From assembly GCA_029866055.1 (NCBI GenBank), contig JARXAG010000146.1, positions 1 to 38,301 of the forward strand: a DNA stretch of 38,301 nt, in the 5' to 3' direction. Positions 1-8,332 of the stretch are shown here, piece by piece; within the stretch, counting starts at the first letter, position 1, and every line of letters begins with the position of its first letter. A program made the translations under genes and the position numbers. The DNA comes from Burkholderiaceae bacterium. GTDB lineage: Bacteria > Pseudomonadota > Gammaproteobacteria > Burkholderiales > Burkholderiaceae_B. The notes beneath the pieces are model-generated. The model ran no database searches and was not told the origin of the DNA. It saw nothing but the letters and a program-made list of their open reading frames with translations.

Positions 1-633
1 TAAGGTTCCAAGAGGAAGCGCTTGCAAAGCCGCCACGATCAGTCGCGCGCCTTGCTCGGCGAGTTTGTCGTGCAAGGTTGCGGCAGTCTCAGTGCCCGCT
101 ATCGCCAAAGACTCAACCAACAGCATGGCGCCGGTATCCAGGCCCTCGTCCATTTGCATGATTGTGACGCCTGTTTGGGCGTCACCGGCTTCGATGGCGC
201 GTTGAATCGGCGCCGCCCCGCGCCAGCGCGGCAGCAGGCTAGCGTGAATATTTAGGCAGCCGTAGCGTGGCATGTTTAAGACCCAGCTCGGCAAGATGAG
301 GCCATAAGCGGCAACCACTAAAACGTCGAGTTGAGCCCCCTGAAGAGCCACTTCAGCGCTGCGCGCCTCGTCTGGATATTTGCCGTCAAGCCGCAAGCTG
401 CGCGGCTGTGCAACCGCAATGTCATGCGCGAAGGCGCTCTGCTTGACCGCGCTGGGTGTGAGCTTAAGGCCTCGCCCAGAGGGGCGATCGGGCTGAGTGA
501 GTACTAACGGTACAGTAAACCCAGCCGTCAGAATTGCCTGCAGAGCCTGGGCTGAGAACTCAGGCGTGCCGGCAAATCCGACCCGTAAAGGGGTCGAGAT
601 TGTCGTCGAGGGCGGTGGAAATGTTGCAGCCAT
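1..633 (-). CDS. fmt: Methionyl-tRNA formyltransferase, 5' part (runs off the window)
   Basis: Formylates the amino group of Met-tRNAfMet using 10-formyl-tetrahydrofolate, in the cytoplasm, to make the initiator tRNA. The 211 codons read open from ATG at 633 to base 1 with no stop, so about the last third (the tRNA-binding C-terminal domain) lies outside the window. The catalytic formyltransferase fold is clear: AGTPEF near residue 21, [16 protein letters not shown] at about 128-143 containing the family's catalytic Asn128 and His130, and GLDTG with the catalytic Asp166. The N-terminus is about 15 residues longer than in E. coli and Pro/Thr-rich, and no better start is visible. It lies about 100 bases downstream of rimO on the same strand, and the gap between them (634-734) holds nothing I recognise. 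The family call is very secure. Confidence 0.95.
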   Translation of the reverse strand, partial: MAATFPPPSTTISTPLRVGFAGTPEFSAQALQAILTAGFTVPLVLTQPDRPSGRGLKLTPSAVKQSAFAHDIAVAQPRSLRLDGKYPDEARSAEVALQGAQLDVLVVAAYGLILPSWVLNMPRYGCLNIHASLLPRWRGAAPIQRAIEAGDAQTGVTIMQMDEGLDTGAMLLVESLAIAGTETAATLHDKLAEQGARLIVAALQALPLGTL

Positions 634-734
634 ATTGCTCGAGATCCTGTTCAAAGGCGGGTGATTGATCCGTCGCTAGTGGTCGTCATTTCGGATGAGG
701 CTTGAGAGTTGGGCAATGTGGGGACGTGACCCCA

Positions 735-2051
735 CTAAATCTTTTCAGCCCACAGGTCATACTCGTCAGAGTCAGTGACGCGCACCCGCACCAGGTCGCC
801 TGGTTTCAGGGGCACGGCGCTATCCACAAATACGCTGCCATCGATTTCAGGGGCATCGGCGCTTGAGCGTCCGACTGCGCCGTCTTCGTCGACTTCATCG
901 ATCAGCACATCGAGCTCTTTACCCACCTTGCGCGCCAGGCGTTCAGTTGAAATCGCCTGCTGATGAGCCATGAATCGATCGTAGCGTTCTTGCTTGACCT
1001 CATCAGGCACGGCACCCTCAAGTGCATTGGCGGGGGCGCCCTCGACAGGCGAGTATTGAAAGCAACCAACGCGGTCGAGTTGAGCCTCTGACATCCAGTC
1101 AAGCAGGTACTGAAATTCGCTTTCAGTTTCGCCCGGAAACCCAACAATAAACGTTGAACGCAAGGTGATGTCGGGACACTGTTCGCGCCAGCGATGAATC
1201 CGCGCCATCGTGCGGTCTTCAAAGGCGGGGCGTTTCATGGCCTTCAAAATACGCGGGCTGGCGTGCTGAAACGGGATATCGAGGTAAGGCAAAATTTTGC
1301 CTTCGGCCATCAAAGGAATCACTTCGTCGACATTGGGGTACGGGTAGACATAATGCAGGCGAACCCAAATGCCCAATTCAGATAAGGCCGAGCAAAGCTC
1401 GGTCATACGGGTTTTAACGGGGCGGCCGTTCCAGAAGCCGCTGCGGTATTTGACGTCTACGCCGTAGGCGCTGGTGTCTTGCGAGATCACTAACAGTTCT
1501 TTGACGCCGGCGCGCGCTAAGCGCTGGGCCTCGTCAAGCACATCACCCACGGGCCGGCTGACCAGATCGCCACGCATCGAGGGGATGATGCAGAAGCTGC
1601 AGCGGTGGTTACAGCCTTCAGAAATTTTGAGGTAAGCGTAGTGGCGCGGGGTCAGTTTGATCCCTTGTGGCGGCACCAAATCTGTAAACGGATCGTGCAA
1701 AGGGTTAGGCGGTGCAGCTTCGTGCACCGCACGCACGACTTGTTCGTACTGTTGCGGCCCAGTCACGGCCAGCACGCTGGGGTGTACGGCACGAATCACC
1801 GACTCATCGACCCCCATGCAGCCCGTCACAATGACTCGGCCGTTTTCGGCGATGGCCTCGCCGATTGCGTCTAAGGACTCGGCTTTGGCACTATCAATAA
1901 AGCCGCAGGTATTGACCACCACGACATCGGCATTGTTGTAGTCAGGAACAATTAAATAGCCTTCGGTACGCAGTTGGGTAAGAATGCGCTCAGAGTCAAC
2001 AAGCGCTTTGGGGCAACCGAGGCTAACAAAACCGACTTTGGGAGAGGACAT
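735..2051 (-). CDS. rimO: Ribosomal protein S12 methylthiotransferase RimO
   Basis: Radical-SAM enzyme that adds a methylthio group to the conserved Asp of ribosomal protein S12. The 438-residue length matches the family. The N-terminal UPF0004 domain carries the three cysteines for the auxiliary Fe-S cluster (Cys13 in SLGCPK, Cys49 in NTCGF, Cys78 in TGCMG). The radical-SAM CxxxCxxC motif is Cys147, Cys151 and Cys154 in [14 protein letters not shown]. The C-terminus (about 370-438) fits a TRAM domain. The [12 protein letters not shown] signature favours RimO over its paralogue MiaB. The ATG at 2051 is preceded by an AGGTG-like ribosome binding site. It is divergent from rsmB, with about 80 bases between the start codons. 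Confidence 0.96.
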   Translation of the reverse strand: MSSPKVGFVSLGCPKALVDSERILTQLRTEGYLIVPDYNNADVVVVNTCGFIDSAKAESLDAIGEAIAENGRVIVTGCMGVDESVIRAVHPSVLAVTGPQQYEQVVRAVHEAAPPNPLHDPFTDLVPPQGIKLTPRHYAYLKISEGCNHRCSFCIIPSMRGDLVSRPVGDVLDEAQRLARAGVKELLVISQDTSAYGVDVKYRSGFWNGRPVKTRMTELCSALSELGIWVRLHYVYPYPNVDEVIPLMAEGKILPYLDIPFQHASPRILKAMKRPAFEDRTMARIHRWREQCPDITLRSTFIVGFPGETESEFQYLLDWMSEAQLDRVGCFQYSPVEGAPANALEGAVPDEVKQERYDRFMAHQQAISTERLARKVGKELDVLIDEVDEDGAVGRSSADAPEIDGSVFVDSAVPLKPGDLVRVRVTDSDEYDLWAEKI

Positions 2052-2097
2052 GGCACGTCACCTGGCAGGCCGCAGCCCACATGAAAGAGAGCGAGAT

Positions 2098-2128
2098 TTT
2101 ACCCGCGATCGACGCTAGCCCCTACAAT
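2098..2128 (+). promoter_or_regulatory. Candidate rsmB promoter placing transcription start at the ATG
   Basis: A TACAAT box (5 of 6 matches to the sigma70 -10 consensus) lies at 2123-2128. Exactly six bases separate it from the ATG at 2135, so initiation about 7 bases after the box would fall on the start codon. The best -35 match is TTTACC at 2098-2103 (4 of 6), with a long 19-bp spacer. No Shine-Dalgarno sequence precedes the ATG. The -10 and its spacing are seen directly; promoter activity is inferred. Confidence 0.4.
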
Positions 2129-2134
2129 CACCCA

Positions 2135-3460
2135 ATGACACAAGCTGCCCCCGCACTCTCTGATAGTTTATTGGCCGCCGCGCGAGCCATCGGCGCGGTT
2201 GAAACCGGCCAGTCTTTGACCGAAGCCTTGCTCGAGGTTCGGCCCGATTTGCGGCCCTCAGCGCAGTCCTTAAGCTTTTATGCGATGCGGCACTGGGGTC
2301 AGGCGATGGCGCTGCGCCGTCTGCTGCTTGATCGCGTACCGCCAAACCCCACCGTCTTTGCACTGCTAGGCTTAAGTCTGCTACTGCTTGAGGTTGCGCT
2401 GAGCGACCCCGCGGAGCGTGACGCGACCGCACCCACCTATACGGCGCACACCTTGGTTGATCAGGCGGTACAGGCCACGCAGGGGCAGCGCGATACGCTG
2501 AATTTCAAAGGTTTAGTCAATGCCATTTTGCGTCGCTTTCAGCGCGAGCGCGCCGCGTTGCTGTCGCAGCTGGAGCAAGATCTTGAGGCCCAGTACAACC
2601 ACCCAAAATGGTGGATCGAAGCGCTGCAAGCAGCCTATCCCCAAGATTGGAAGCGTCTGCTTGAAACGGCCAACGTGCATCCGCCGTTGACACTAAGGGT
2701 CAACCTGCGGGCGACCACGCGCGAGGCGGTTGAACAGGCCTTTGCCGCAGCCGGCATCGCTGCAACGCCTTTCGGTGTGGCCGGCTTGGTGCTCGATGTG
2801 CCGCGGGCGATTGCTTCGTTGCCGGGCTACGCGCAAGGCTGGTGGTCGGTGCAAGACGCGGGCGCGCAGCTTGCCGCCCCTTTGCTTGAGTTAAAAGACG
2901 GCATGCGTGTGTTGGATGCTTGCGCGGCCCCTGGCGGCAAAACCGCACATATGCTTGAGCTCGCGGCACTCAAACTGACCGCGCTTGACATCGACAACGC
3001 ACGCATGGGTCGTGTCGAGCAAAATCTTGAACGGTTAGGGTTACTCAATGATGATGTTGAGTTGATCGCTGAAAGCGCCATGCGCGCGCACACGTGGTGG
3101 GACGGCAAGCCCTTTGACGCGATACTGGCCGACGTGCCCTGCACGGCCTCGGGCATTGTGCGTCGCCATCCCGATATTCGTTGGTTGCGCCGTTTCACAG
3201 ACCTCAAGCCGACCGCCAAATTGCAACGAGAAATTTTGGATTCGCTGTGGAGTCTGGTCGCACCTGGGGGTAAATTATTACTTGTGACGTGTTCGATTTT
3301 TCCGCAAGAGTGCGAGCTGCAGGCCCAAGCCTTTTCAAAGCGTCATACCCAGGCGGTACGCCTGCCCGCGCCAGGTCAGTTGTTACCGTGCTTGGCCAAT
3401 GCCGAGCAACCGGCAGGGCAAGACGGTTTCTTCTATGCTTTGTTTTCTAGACAGGGTTAG
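2135..3460 (+). CDS. rsmB: 16S rRNA (cytosine-967-C5)-methyltransferase RsmB
   Basis: Methylates C967 of 16S rRNA using S-adenosylmethionine. The 441-residue protein has an N-terminal NusB-like RNA-binding domain (about 10-145) and a C-terminal Rossmann methyltransferase. Visible motifs are the SAM-binding DACAAPGGKTAHMLE, motif IV ADVPCTASG with Cys336, and motif VI TCSIFPQE with the nucleophile Cys386. The frame is open upstream to an ATG at 2081, but the 18 extra residues look unlike the family. The ATG at 2135 gives a typical N-terminus and lies right behind a -10-like box. It is followed after 14 bases by the DUF4390 gene, and then ntrY/ntrX, all on the plus strand and probably co-transcribed. 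Confidence 0.95.
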   Translation: MTQAAPALSDSLLAAARAIGAVETGQSLTEALLEVRPDLRPSAQSLSFYAMRHWGQAMALRRLLLDRVPPNPTVFALLGLSLLLLEVALSDPAERDATAPTYTAHTLVDQAVQATQGQRDTLNFKGLVNAILRRFQRERAALLSQLEQDLEAQYNHPKWWIEALQAAYPQDWKRLLETANVHPPLTLRVNLRATTREAVEQAFAAAGIAATPFGVAGLVLDVPRAIASLPGYAQGWWSVQDAGAQLAAPLLELKDGMRVLDACAAPGGKTAHMLELAALKLTALDIDNARMGRVEQNLERLGLLNDDVELIAESAMRAHTWWDGKPFDAILADVPCTASGIVRRHPDIRWLRRFTDLKPTAKLQREILDSLWSLVAPGGKLLLVTCSIFPQECELQAQAFSKRHTQAVRLPAPGQLLPCLANAEQPAGQDGFFYALFSRQG

Positions 3461-3474
3461 GTGTTAATCACAAC

Positions 3475-4074
3475 ATGACGGCTTGGGCTACCTTTTTGCT
3501 GGGATGTCAGCGAGGCCTTTTAGGTGTACTTGCAACGTTGTTGTGCCTGGTCGCCACGGTGAGCCAAGCAGCAGAGCCTCGCATCGAGCGCATCGAGCCC
3601 TTGATCACCGAGGGGCAACTCACGCTCGACCTTGACTTGACCTTTGATCTTGGTCGAGTGGTGACCGAAGCCGCTGAGCGCGGTGTGCCGCTTTACTTTA
3701 CGTTTGATTTAAAAATCACTTCGCCAAGGTGGTGGTGGTTTGACCGTGTTCTGGTTGAGGCGACCTTAACTCGCCGCCTGACCTACAACGCACTGACGCA
3801 ACAATGGCGTGTGGCAACCGGTGACTTGTTTTTACCAGTCAAGTCGCTAAACGAGGCGTTGGCGTTGCTGAAGCAAGTGCGCGGCTGGCCCGTGGCCCCT
3901 TCTGATCGGTTTGATAAAAATCAGCGTTATGAAGGGCGTATCAGGATGCGACTGGATGCCTCTCAGCTTGCCCGTCCTTTGCAGCTTGAGGCAGCGAGAA
4001 GCAGTGCCTGGTCGCTTGCAAGCCCTTGGGCACCGTTTGATTTTTCGATTCGACAAGCGGGGCCTGCTAAGTGA
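3475..4074 (+). CDS. DUF4390 family exported protein
   Basis: A 199-residue protein of unknown biochemical function. Residues 1-32 form a secretion signal with a hydrophobic core (GVLATLLCLVATVSQAAE, cleavage probable after AxA), so the rest is periplasmic or membrane-bound. The mature part has a beta-rich pattern and a WWWFD aromatic motif. It matches the small DUF4390 protein that, to my knowledge, sits between rsmB and the ntrY-like sensor kinase in many betaproteobacteria. That constant position suggests a link to the sensor kinase's periplasmic input, which is inference. The stop codon is 61 bases before the chosen ntrY start. Confidence 0.8.
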   Translation: MTAWATFLLGCQRGLLGVLATLLCLVATVSQAAEPRIERIEPLITEGQLTLDLDLTFDLGRVVTEAAERGVPLYFTFDLKITSPRWWWFDRVLVEATLTRRLTYNALTQQWRVATGDLFLPVKSLNEALALLKQVRGWPVAPSDRFDKNQRYEGRIRMRLDASQLARPLQLEAARSSAWSLASPWAPFDFSIRQAGPAK

Positions 4075-4135
4075 ACGGGTTACGTCGCCCCGAAGGATTG
4101 AGCGCATCGTTCGAAACGCTGGCGGTGTGGCGCCT

Positions 4136-6448
4136 ATGAATAGATTGCTTCGTCTGGCGTTATTTATTGGGGTCAGCAGCGGTGCCGGACTGTTTGGCCT
4201 GCTGGCTTGGTCAACGGGTAACGCTTCGCGAGTGGCTGAGTACCAAGGCTTGTTGCTTTGGCTGAACGGGGCGCTAGCTCTAGCGCTATTTGTATGGGTC
4301 GTCGCCCTCACGGTGCGCCTGCTTTCGCAGCTGCGTAGCGGTTTGTTTGGTGCGCGTTTGACTGCGCGTTTTGCGTTGGCGTTTGCCTTAATTGGCGTGT
4401 TGCCCGGCACCTTGATTTATGGCGTGTCTTTGCAGTTTATGGCTCGGTCAATTGAGTCTTGGTTCAACGTGCGTGTCGATACGGCTCTTGAGTCAGGCTT
4501 GGCTCTGGCGCGAGCGGCGCTTGATTCTCAGCTCGCCGAGCTTGAGTCGCGCGCGCGCGTCATGACGCCCGAGCTCAACGCAACACCCGATGCAGAAGTC
4601 GCAGGCGTGCTAGCTCGGTTGCGCGATTCAAGTGGCCCAGTCGATGCGATGGTGTTTAGTGGCAGTGGGCGTGTGATCGCGTTTTCAAGCGACAAGCTCG
4701 GTGCGCTGTCCCCGCTGCCCCCGCCGGCCGCAATTTTGAATCAGCTGAGGGTCACGCGCGGGTACTCAAATGCCGACACGGGTGACAGTTTGGCGGGCGG
4801 GCCTGTCGATCCCGGGCTGCAATTGCGGGTAATTGTGGCGTTGGCCGCACCAGAGCGCACCGAAAGCCTGCTGGGCGTTAACGTTGAATCACGGTGGCTA
4901 CAACTGGTGCAGCCAGTTTCTGAAAAAATTGCCCGTAACGCCAGTGAAGTGCAGCAGGGCAATCGTGATTATCAAGAGCTGGCGTTGTCTAGACAAAGCT
5001 TACGTAATTTGTTTGGGGTGACTCTCACCTTGGCGCTATTGCTGGCTGTATTTGCGGCAATCGCCGTGGCGCTGTACTTATCCAAAAAATTGGTGAGCCC
5101 TCTGTTGGCCTTAGCGTCTGGTACGCAGGCCGTGAGCGTGGGCGACTATCGTGCATTGCCCGAGCCGCCCTCTAATGACGAAGTGGGGCAGTTGACTCGT
5201 TCGTTTAACACCATGACCCGTCAACTCGACGAGGCACGTCGGATGGTTGAAACCAATCGCAGCCAACTCCAGCGTTCGAACGTCTATCTTGAAAGCGTGT
5301 TGGCGAACTTATCGGCAGGTGTGCTGGTGTTTGACGAGCGGTTTTGCTTGACGACCTTTAATCAGGGCGCCCAATCGATTCTTAAAGTTGACTTGCGTAC
5401 AGCACCCGGGCGGCTGCTGCAGACTGTAGAAGGGATGACTGAATTCTCACAGCGGATCCGGCAGGCTTTTTCTGAGCATACGGCAATGGGCTCAGAGCGC
5501 ACGCATTGGCAAGAGCAGTTTGAACTGACCTTGCAAGAGCCCGGGCCAGAGGCAAAGGCGTTTACGCTGACGTTGCTGGCGCGAGGCACACAGTTAAATG
5601 TGGATGGCCGTGAAAATGGTTATATGGTGGTGTTCGATGACATCACCGAAGTGATCTCGGCGAGTCGCAGCGTGGCGTGGGGTGAGGTTGCACGTCGATT
5701 AGCGCACGAAATTAAAAACCCGCTCACGCCGATTCAGCTCTCGGCCGAGCGTCTTGCGATGAAGTTGGCGCACAAGCTTGAACCACTTGACGCACAATTG
5801 CTCGAGCGGGCAACCAACACGATTGTGAATCAAGTGAACTCGCTGAAACACATGGTCGATGATTTTCGTGAATACGCGCGCAAGCCGCCGCTAGTCTTGA
5901 CCCCCGTCGATTTCAATGGGCTGGTGGATGAGGTGCTAGGCTTGTATGGCTGGGATCCACTAAGCGGGCAAGTACAAGAGGATCCGGCTCAGCCGTGGCG
6001 GCTTGAAGTTTTACTTGACCCCGCGCTGCCAGTCATTTTGGGTGATCCAACCCAGCTCAGGCAGGTGGTTCATAATCTGTTGACCAATGCGCGAGACGCC
6101 TTGGCTGAGGTGTCGCACCCGGGTGTGATCCGGGTGAGCACGCAAATGATTCCTGCGGGGGCGACCGAAACTACCGAGCGGGCGGCAGTGCGCTTTACTG
6201 TTTCCGATAACGGTGCCGGCTTTTCGGCACAAGTGTTACAAAGGGCGTTCGAGCCGTATGTCACGACAAAAACGCAGGGTACTGGATTAGGTTTGGCGAT
6301 TGTTCGTAAAATTATCGAAGAGCATCACGGACGAATTGATGTCTCTAATCGCAAAGAAGGGGGCGCCCGGGTGTCGATTCTGCTGACGCAATTAGCAGAA
6401 CCAGTAGACGCAACGTCACAAGATAACGATAATGCAAGCTTGCAATAG
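4136..6448 (+). CDS. ntrY: NtrY-family (PlrS-like) membrane sensor histidine kinase
   Basis: Membrane sensor kinase of 770 residues that should phosphorylate the adjacent response regulator. The order is three hydrophobic segments near 5-25, 38-60 and 78-100, a periplasmic region, a further membrane segment at about 291-316, HAMP (about 317-368), PAS (about 385-490), a dimerisation domain with the phospho-acceptor His524 in RLAHEIKNPLTPIQLS, and an HATPase_c domain with the N box HNLLTNARDAL, DNGAGF and GTGLGLAIV. The frame is open back to 3911, but that start would overlap the DUF4390 gene out of frame. ATG 4136 gives the expected membrane-anchored N-terminus. From memory, the Bordetella homologue in a similar rsmB-DUF4390 context is PlrS, needed for persistence in the lower respiratory tract. 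The signal sensed here is unknown. Confidence 0.9.
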   Translation: MNRLLRLALFIGVSSGAGLFGLLAWSTGNASRVAEYQGLLLWLNGALALALFVWVVALTVRLLSQLRSGLFGARLTARFALAFALIGVLPGTLIYGVSLQFMARSIESWFNVRVDTALESGLALARAALDSQLAELESRARVMTPELNATPDAEVAGVLARLRDSSGPVDAMVFSGSGRVIAFSSDKLGALSPLPPPAAILNQLRVTRGYSNADTGDSLAGGPVDPGLQLRVIVALAAPERTESLLGVNVESRWLQLVQPVSEKIARNASEVQQGNRDYQELALSRQSLRNLFGVTLTLALLLAVFAAIAVALYLSKKLVSPLLALASGTQAVSVGDYRALPEPPSNDEVGQLTRSFNTMTRQLDEARRMVETNRSQLQRSNVYLESVLANLSAGVLVFDERFCLTTFNQGAQSILKVDLRTAPGRLLQTVEGMTEFSQRIRQAFSEHTAMGSERTHWQEQFELTLQEPGPEAKAFTLTLLARGTQLNVDGRENGYMVVFDDITEVISASRSVAWGEVARRLAHEIKNPLTPIQLSAERLAMKLAHKLEPLDAQLLERATNTIVNQVNSLKHMVDDFREYARKPPLVLTPVDFNGLVDEVLGLYGWDPLSGQVQEDPAQPWRLEVLLDPALPVILGDPTQLRQVVHNLLTNARDALAEVSHPGVIRVSTQMIPAGATETTERAAVRFTVSDNGAGFSAQVLQRAFEPYVTTKTQGTGLGLAIVRKIIEEHHGRIDVSNRKEGGARVSILLTQLAEPVDATSQDNDNASLQ

Positions 6449-6462
6449 GTGATGAAAAGTTT

Positions 6463-7158
6463 ATGGCTAGAATTTTAGTAGTCGACGATGAAGTCGGAAT
6501 CCGTGAGTTGCTTTCCGAAATCCTCTACGACGAAGGGCATACGATCGAGCTGGCCGAGAACGCGGCGCAGGCGCGGGCGGCGCGTTTGCGTGGGCGCCCC
6601 GATCTTGTGCTGCTGGATATTTGGATGCCAGACACTGACGGTGTCACGTTACTGAAAGAATGGAACGCGGCAGGTTTGCTAGACATGCCTGTCATTATGA
6701 TGAGCGGTCATGCCACGATTGATACCGCGGTTGAAGCCACAAAAATCGGCGCGATTGATTTTCTTGAAAAGCCGATTACTTTGCAGCGCTTGCTAAAAAC
6801 GATTTCAACAGGTCTGGCGCGCGGCCGCACAACGGTCGCAAAATCTGCCTCGGGTGCGTTTGCGCCGGTCAACCCTCAAGCGACGGTTGCGGTGACAGTT
6901 GCTGCACCGGTTGTTACAACGCCTGCACCGATTGTGGCGACAGCAGTGTCGCCCGATCAAGGTTTGCTCGGCGATATTTCGCTTGATCAACCGCTGCGCG
7001 AGGCGCGCGATGAGTTTGAGCGAGTCTATTTTGAATATCACCTAGCCCGCGAAAATAACAGCATGACGCGCGTGTCTGACAAAACAGGCCTTGAGCGCAC
7101 CCATCTGTATCGCAAGCTTAAACAGCTTGGCATCGAGGCCCGCAAACGTAGCAGTTAA
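6463..7158 (+). CDS. ntrX: NtrX-like response regulator lacking the AAA+ domain (PlrR-like)
   Basis: Response regulator of 231 residues, partner of the upstream kinase (14-bp gap). The receiver domain (1-120) has the acidic pair Asp8/Asp9, phospho-acceptor Asp52 (LLDIWMP), Ser81 and Lys103 (FLEKPI). A low-complexity Ala/Val/Thr/Pro linker (about 125-170) follows. The C-terminal 45 residues form a Fis-type helix-turn-helix (GLERTHLYRKLKQLGI). Canonical NtrX has about 450 residues because a sigma54-activating AAA+ ATPase lies between these parts. No GESGTGKE or GAFTGA motif is present here, so the protein should bind DNA but not activate sigma54 polymerase. The stop codon lies inside a perfect hairpin. 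Confidence 0.9.
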   Translation: MARILVVDDEVGIRELLSEILYDEGHTIELAENAAQARAARLRGRPDLVLLDIWMPDTDGVTLLKEWNAAGLLDMPVIMMSGHATIDTAVEATKIGAIDFLEKPITLQRLLKTISTGLARGRTTVAKSASGAFAPVNPQATVAVTVAAPVVTTPAPIVATAVSPDQGLLGDISLDQPLREARDEFERVYFEYHLARENNSMTRVSDKTGLERTHLYRKLKQLGIEARKRSS

Positions 7159-7173
7159 GTTTCAACTGCTACG
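7147..7173 (+). terminator. Perfect 10-bp hairpin at the ntrX stop codon
   Basis: CGTAGCAGTT at 7147-7156 pairs perfectly with AACTGCTACG at 7164-7173 across a 7-base loop, and the ntrX TAA (7156-7158) is within it. It lies between convergent ntrX and the xdhC-like gene. No U-tract follows on either strand, so it may stabilise a 3' end or act as a weak bidirectional terminator rather than a classical intrinsic terminator. Confidence 0.45.
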
Positions 7174-7211
7174 GCTACCCACACGCGCCTTCGCGAAGCG
7201 TAGTACTCACG

Positions 7212-8204
7212 TTAAGGCGCTGCAGCGCCCGCCGGTGGTGTATCAAGCCCGCCTACGCGCGCGTCTTCAAACACACGACGCTCTTGCACCAGCTGGGCCG
7301 CAACGGCCACTGCAATCTCTGCGGGCGTGCGGCTGCCAATCTGCAGCCCCACAGGGCCATGCAGTCGGTCGATGTCTGCTTCAGTGAGGTCAAAGCTCAG
7401 CAAACGCTCGCGACGTTTTGATTGATTGCGTGATGAGCCCAACGCCCCAACATAAAACGCTTTAGAGCGTAGCGCTTCAAGCAGTGCCATGTCATCAAGC
7501 TTTGGGTCGTGGGTAATCGCGACAATGGCAGTGCGTGCGTCGGTTTGAATATCAAGCACGGCGTCGTCAGGCATGCCGGGTTGCAAAGTGACGTCAGGCA
7601 TGTTCCAGTCGGCCGTGAACTCTTCACGCGGATCACACACTAAAACCTGAAACTCAAGCATCGTGGCGATTTGTGCAAGGGCTTTTGCGGTTTGGTTTGC
7701 GCCAATAATCAACAAGCGCCAATGTGGACCATACACAAAATAACAGCCTTGCTCTTTGACTTCGGTAAGCTGGCCTGGCTTCGCTTCAGTGAGAGTTGAT
7801 TCACCTGTGCTCAAGTCTAACCAGCGTCCGATGAGTCTTTGCTCTGAGGTGACAGCCACAACGCGATCTAGCCATCCACCGGCAGCGAGAGGTTCAATCA
7901 CCAGCTTGAGTGTGCCGCCGCAAGGCAGGCCAAAACGAGCAGCCTCTTCTTGCGACACGCCGTAGGTGGCCCACTCAGGGCGCGCCGGCAGTTGGCCGGC
8001 CTGCGCACGCGCAATCAGGTCGTCTTCAATGCAGCCGCCTGATACCGAGCCCACGACACGGCCATCCTTGCGCACGGCGAGCATCGCGCCCGCCTGTCGT
8101 GGTGCTGAGCCCCAAGTTTTGACAACGGTTGCGAGATGAACGGTGTGCCCGCCTGCCAGCCATTGGTGGGCTTGTTTGAGTACTTCAGTATCAAGAGAAT
8201 CCAT
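7212..8204 (-). CDS. XdhC/CoxI family protein (molybdoenzyme maturation factor-like)
   Basis: A 330-residue protein of the XdhC/CoxI family, whose characterised members bind molybdenum cofactor and help insert its sulfurated form into xanthine dehydrogenase-type hydroxylases. The N-terminal XdhC_CoxI domain shows TWGSAPRQAGAMLAV and GSVSGGCIEDDLI. The C-terminal Rossmann-type domain shows LLIIGANQTAKALA and YVGALGSSRNQSKRRERL. I chose the ATG at 8204, since the 15 residues upstream of it (open to 8249) look non-coding; no strong ribosome binding site supports either. No molybdoenzyme structural gene lies in the window, so its client is unknown. It is divergent from the TSUP permease. Confidence 0.82.
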   Translation of the reverse strand: MDSLDTEVLKQAHQWLAGGHTVHLATVVKTWGSAPRQAGAMLAVRKDGRVVGSVSGGCIEDDLIARAQAGQLPARPEWATYGVSQEEAARFGLPCGGTLKLVIEPLAAGGWLDRVVAVTSEQRLIGRWLDLSTGESTLTEAKPGQLTEVKEQGCYFVYGPHWRLLIIGANQTAKALAQIATMLEFQVLVCDPREEFTADWNMPDVTLQPGMPDDAVLDIQTDARTAIVAITHDPKLDDMALLEALRSKAFYVGALGSSRNQSKRRERLLSFDLTEADIDRLHGPVGLQIGSRTPAEIAVAVAAQLVQERRVFEDARVGGLDTPPAGAAAP

Positions 8205-8332
8205 AGCATTCGTGTCGTTGTGAGATCCGCGCCGAGGCGCCCAGTACACCAGAGGGGGTGATCGGCCCGTTCGCTGGTGGTCATATCAGTATACTAAGCC
8301 CCTTTGCGCACTAAGACATTGAGACAAATCAT

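Noticed and set aside
22-255. A 77-codon plus-strand frame at the window start.
   Set aside because: It is antisense to the catalytic core of fmt and has no own similarity.
3911-4135. 75-residue N-terminal extension of the ntrY frame.
   Set aside because: It overlaps the DUF4390 gene out of frame for most of its length and would put a soluble segment before the membrane anchor; ATG 4136 fits the family.
7215-7228. 14-base perfect palindrome GGCGCTGCAGCGCC as a regulatory site.
   Set aside because: It lies inside the 3' end of the xdhC-like coding sequence and encodes Ala/Gly/Pro-rich residues; such palindromes arise often in GC-rich codons.
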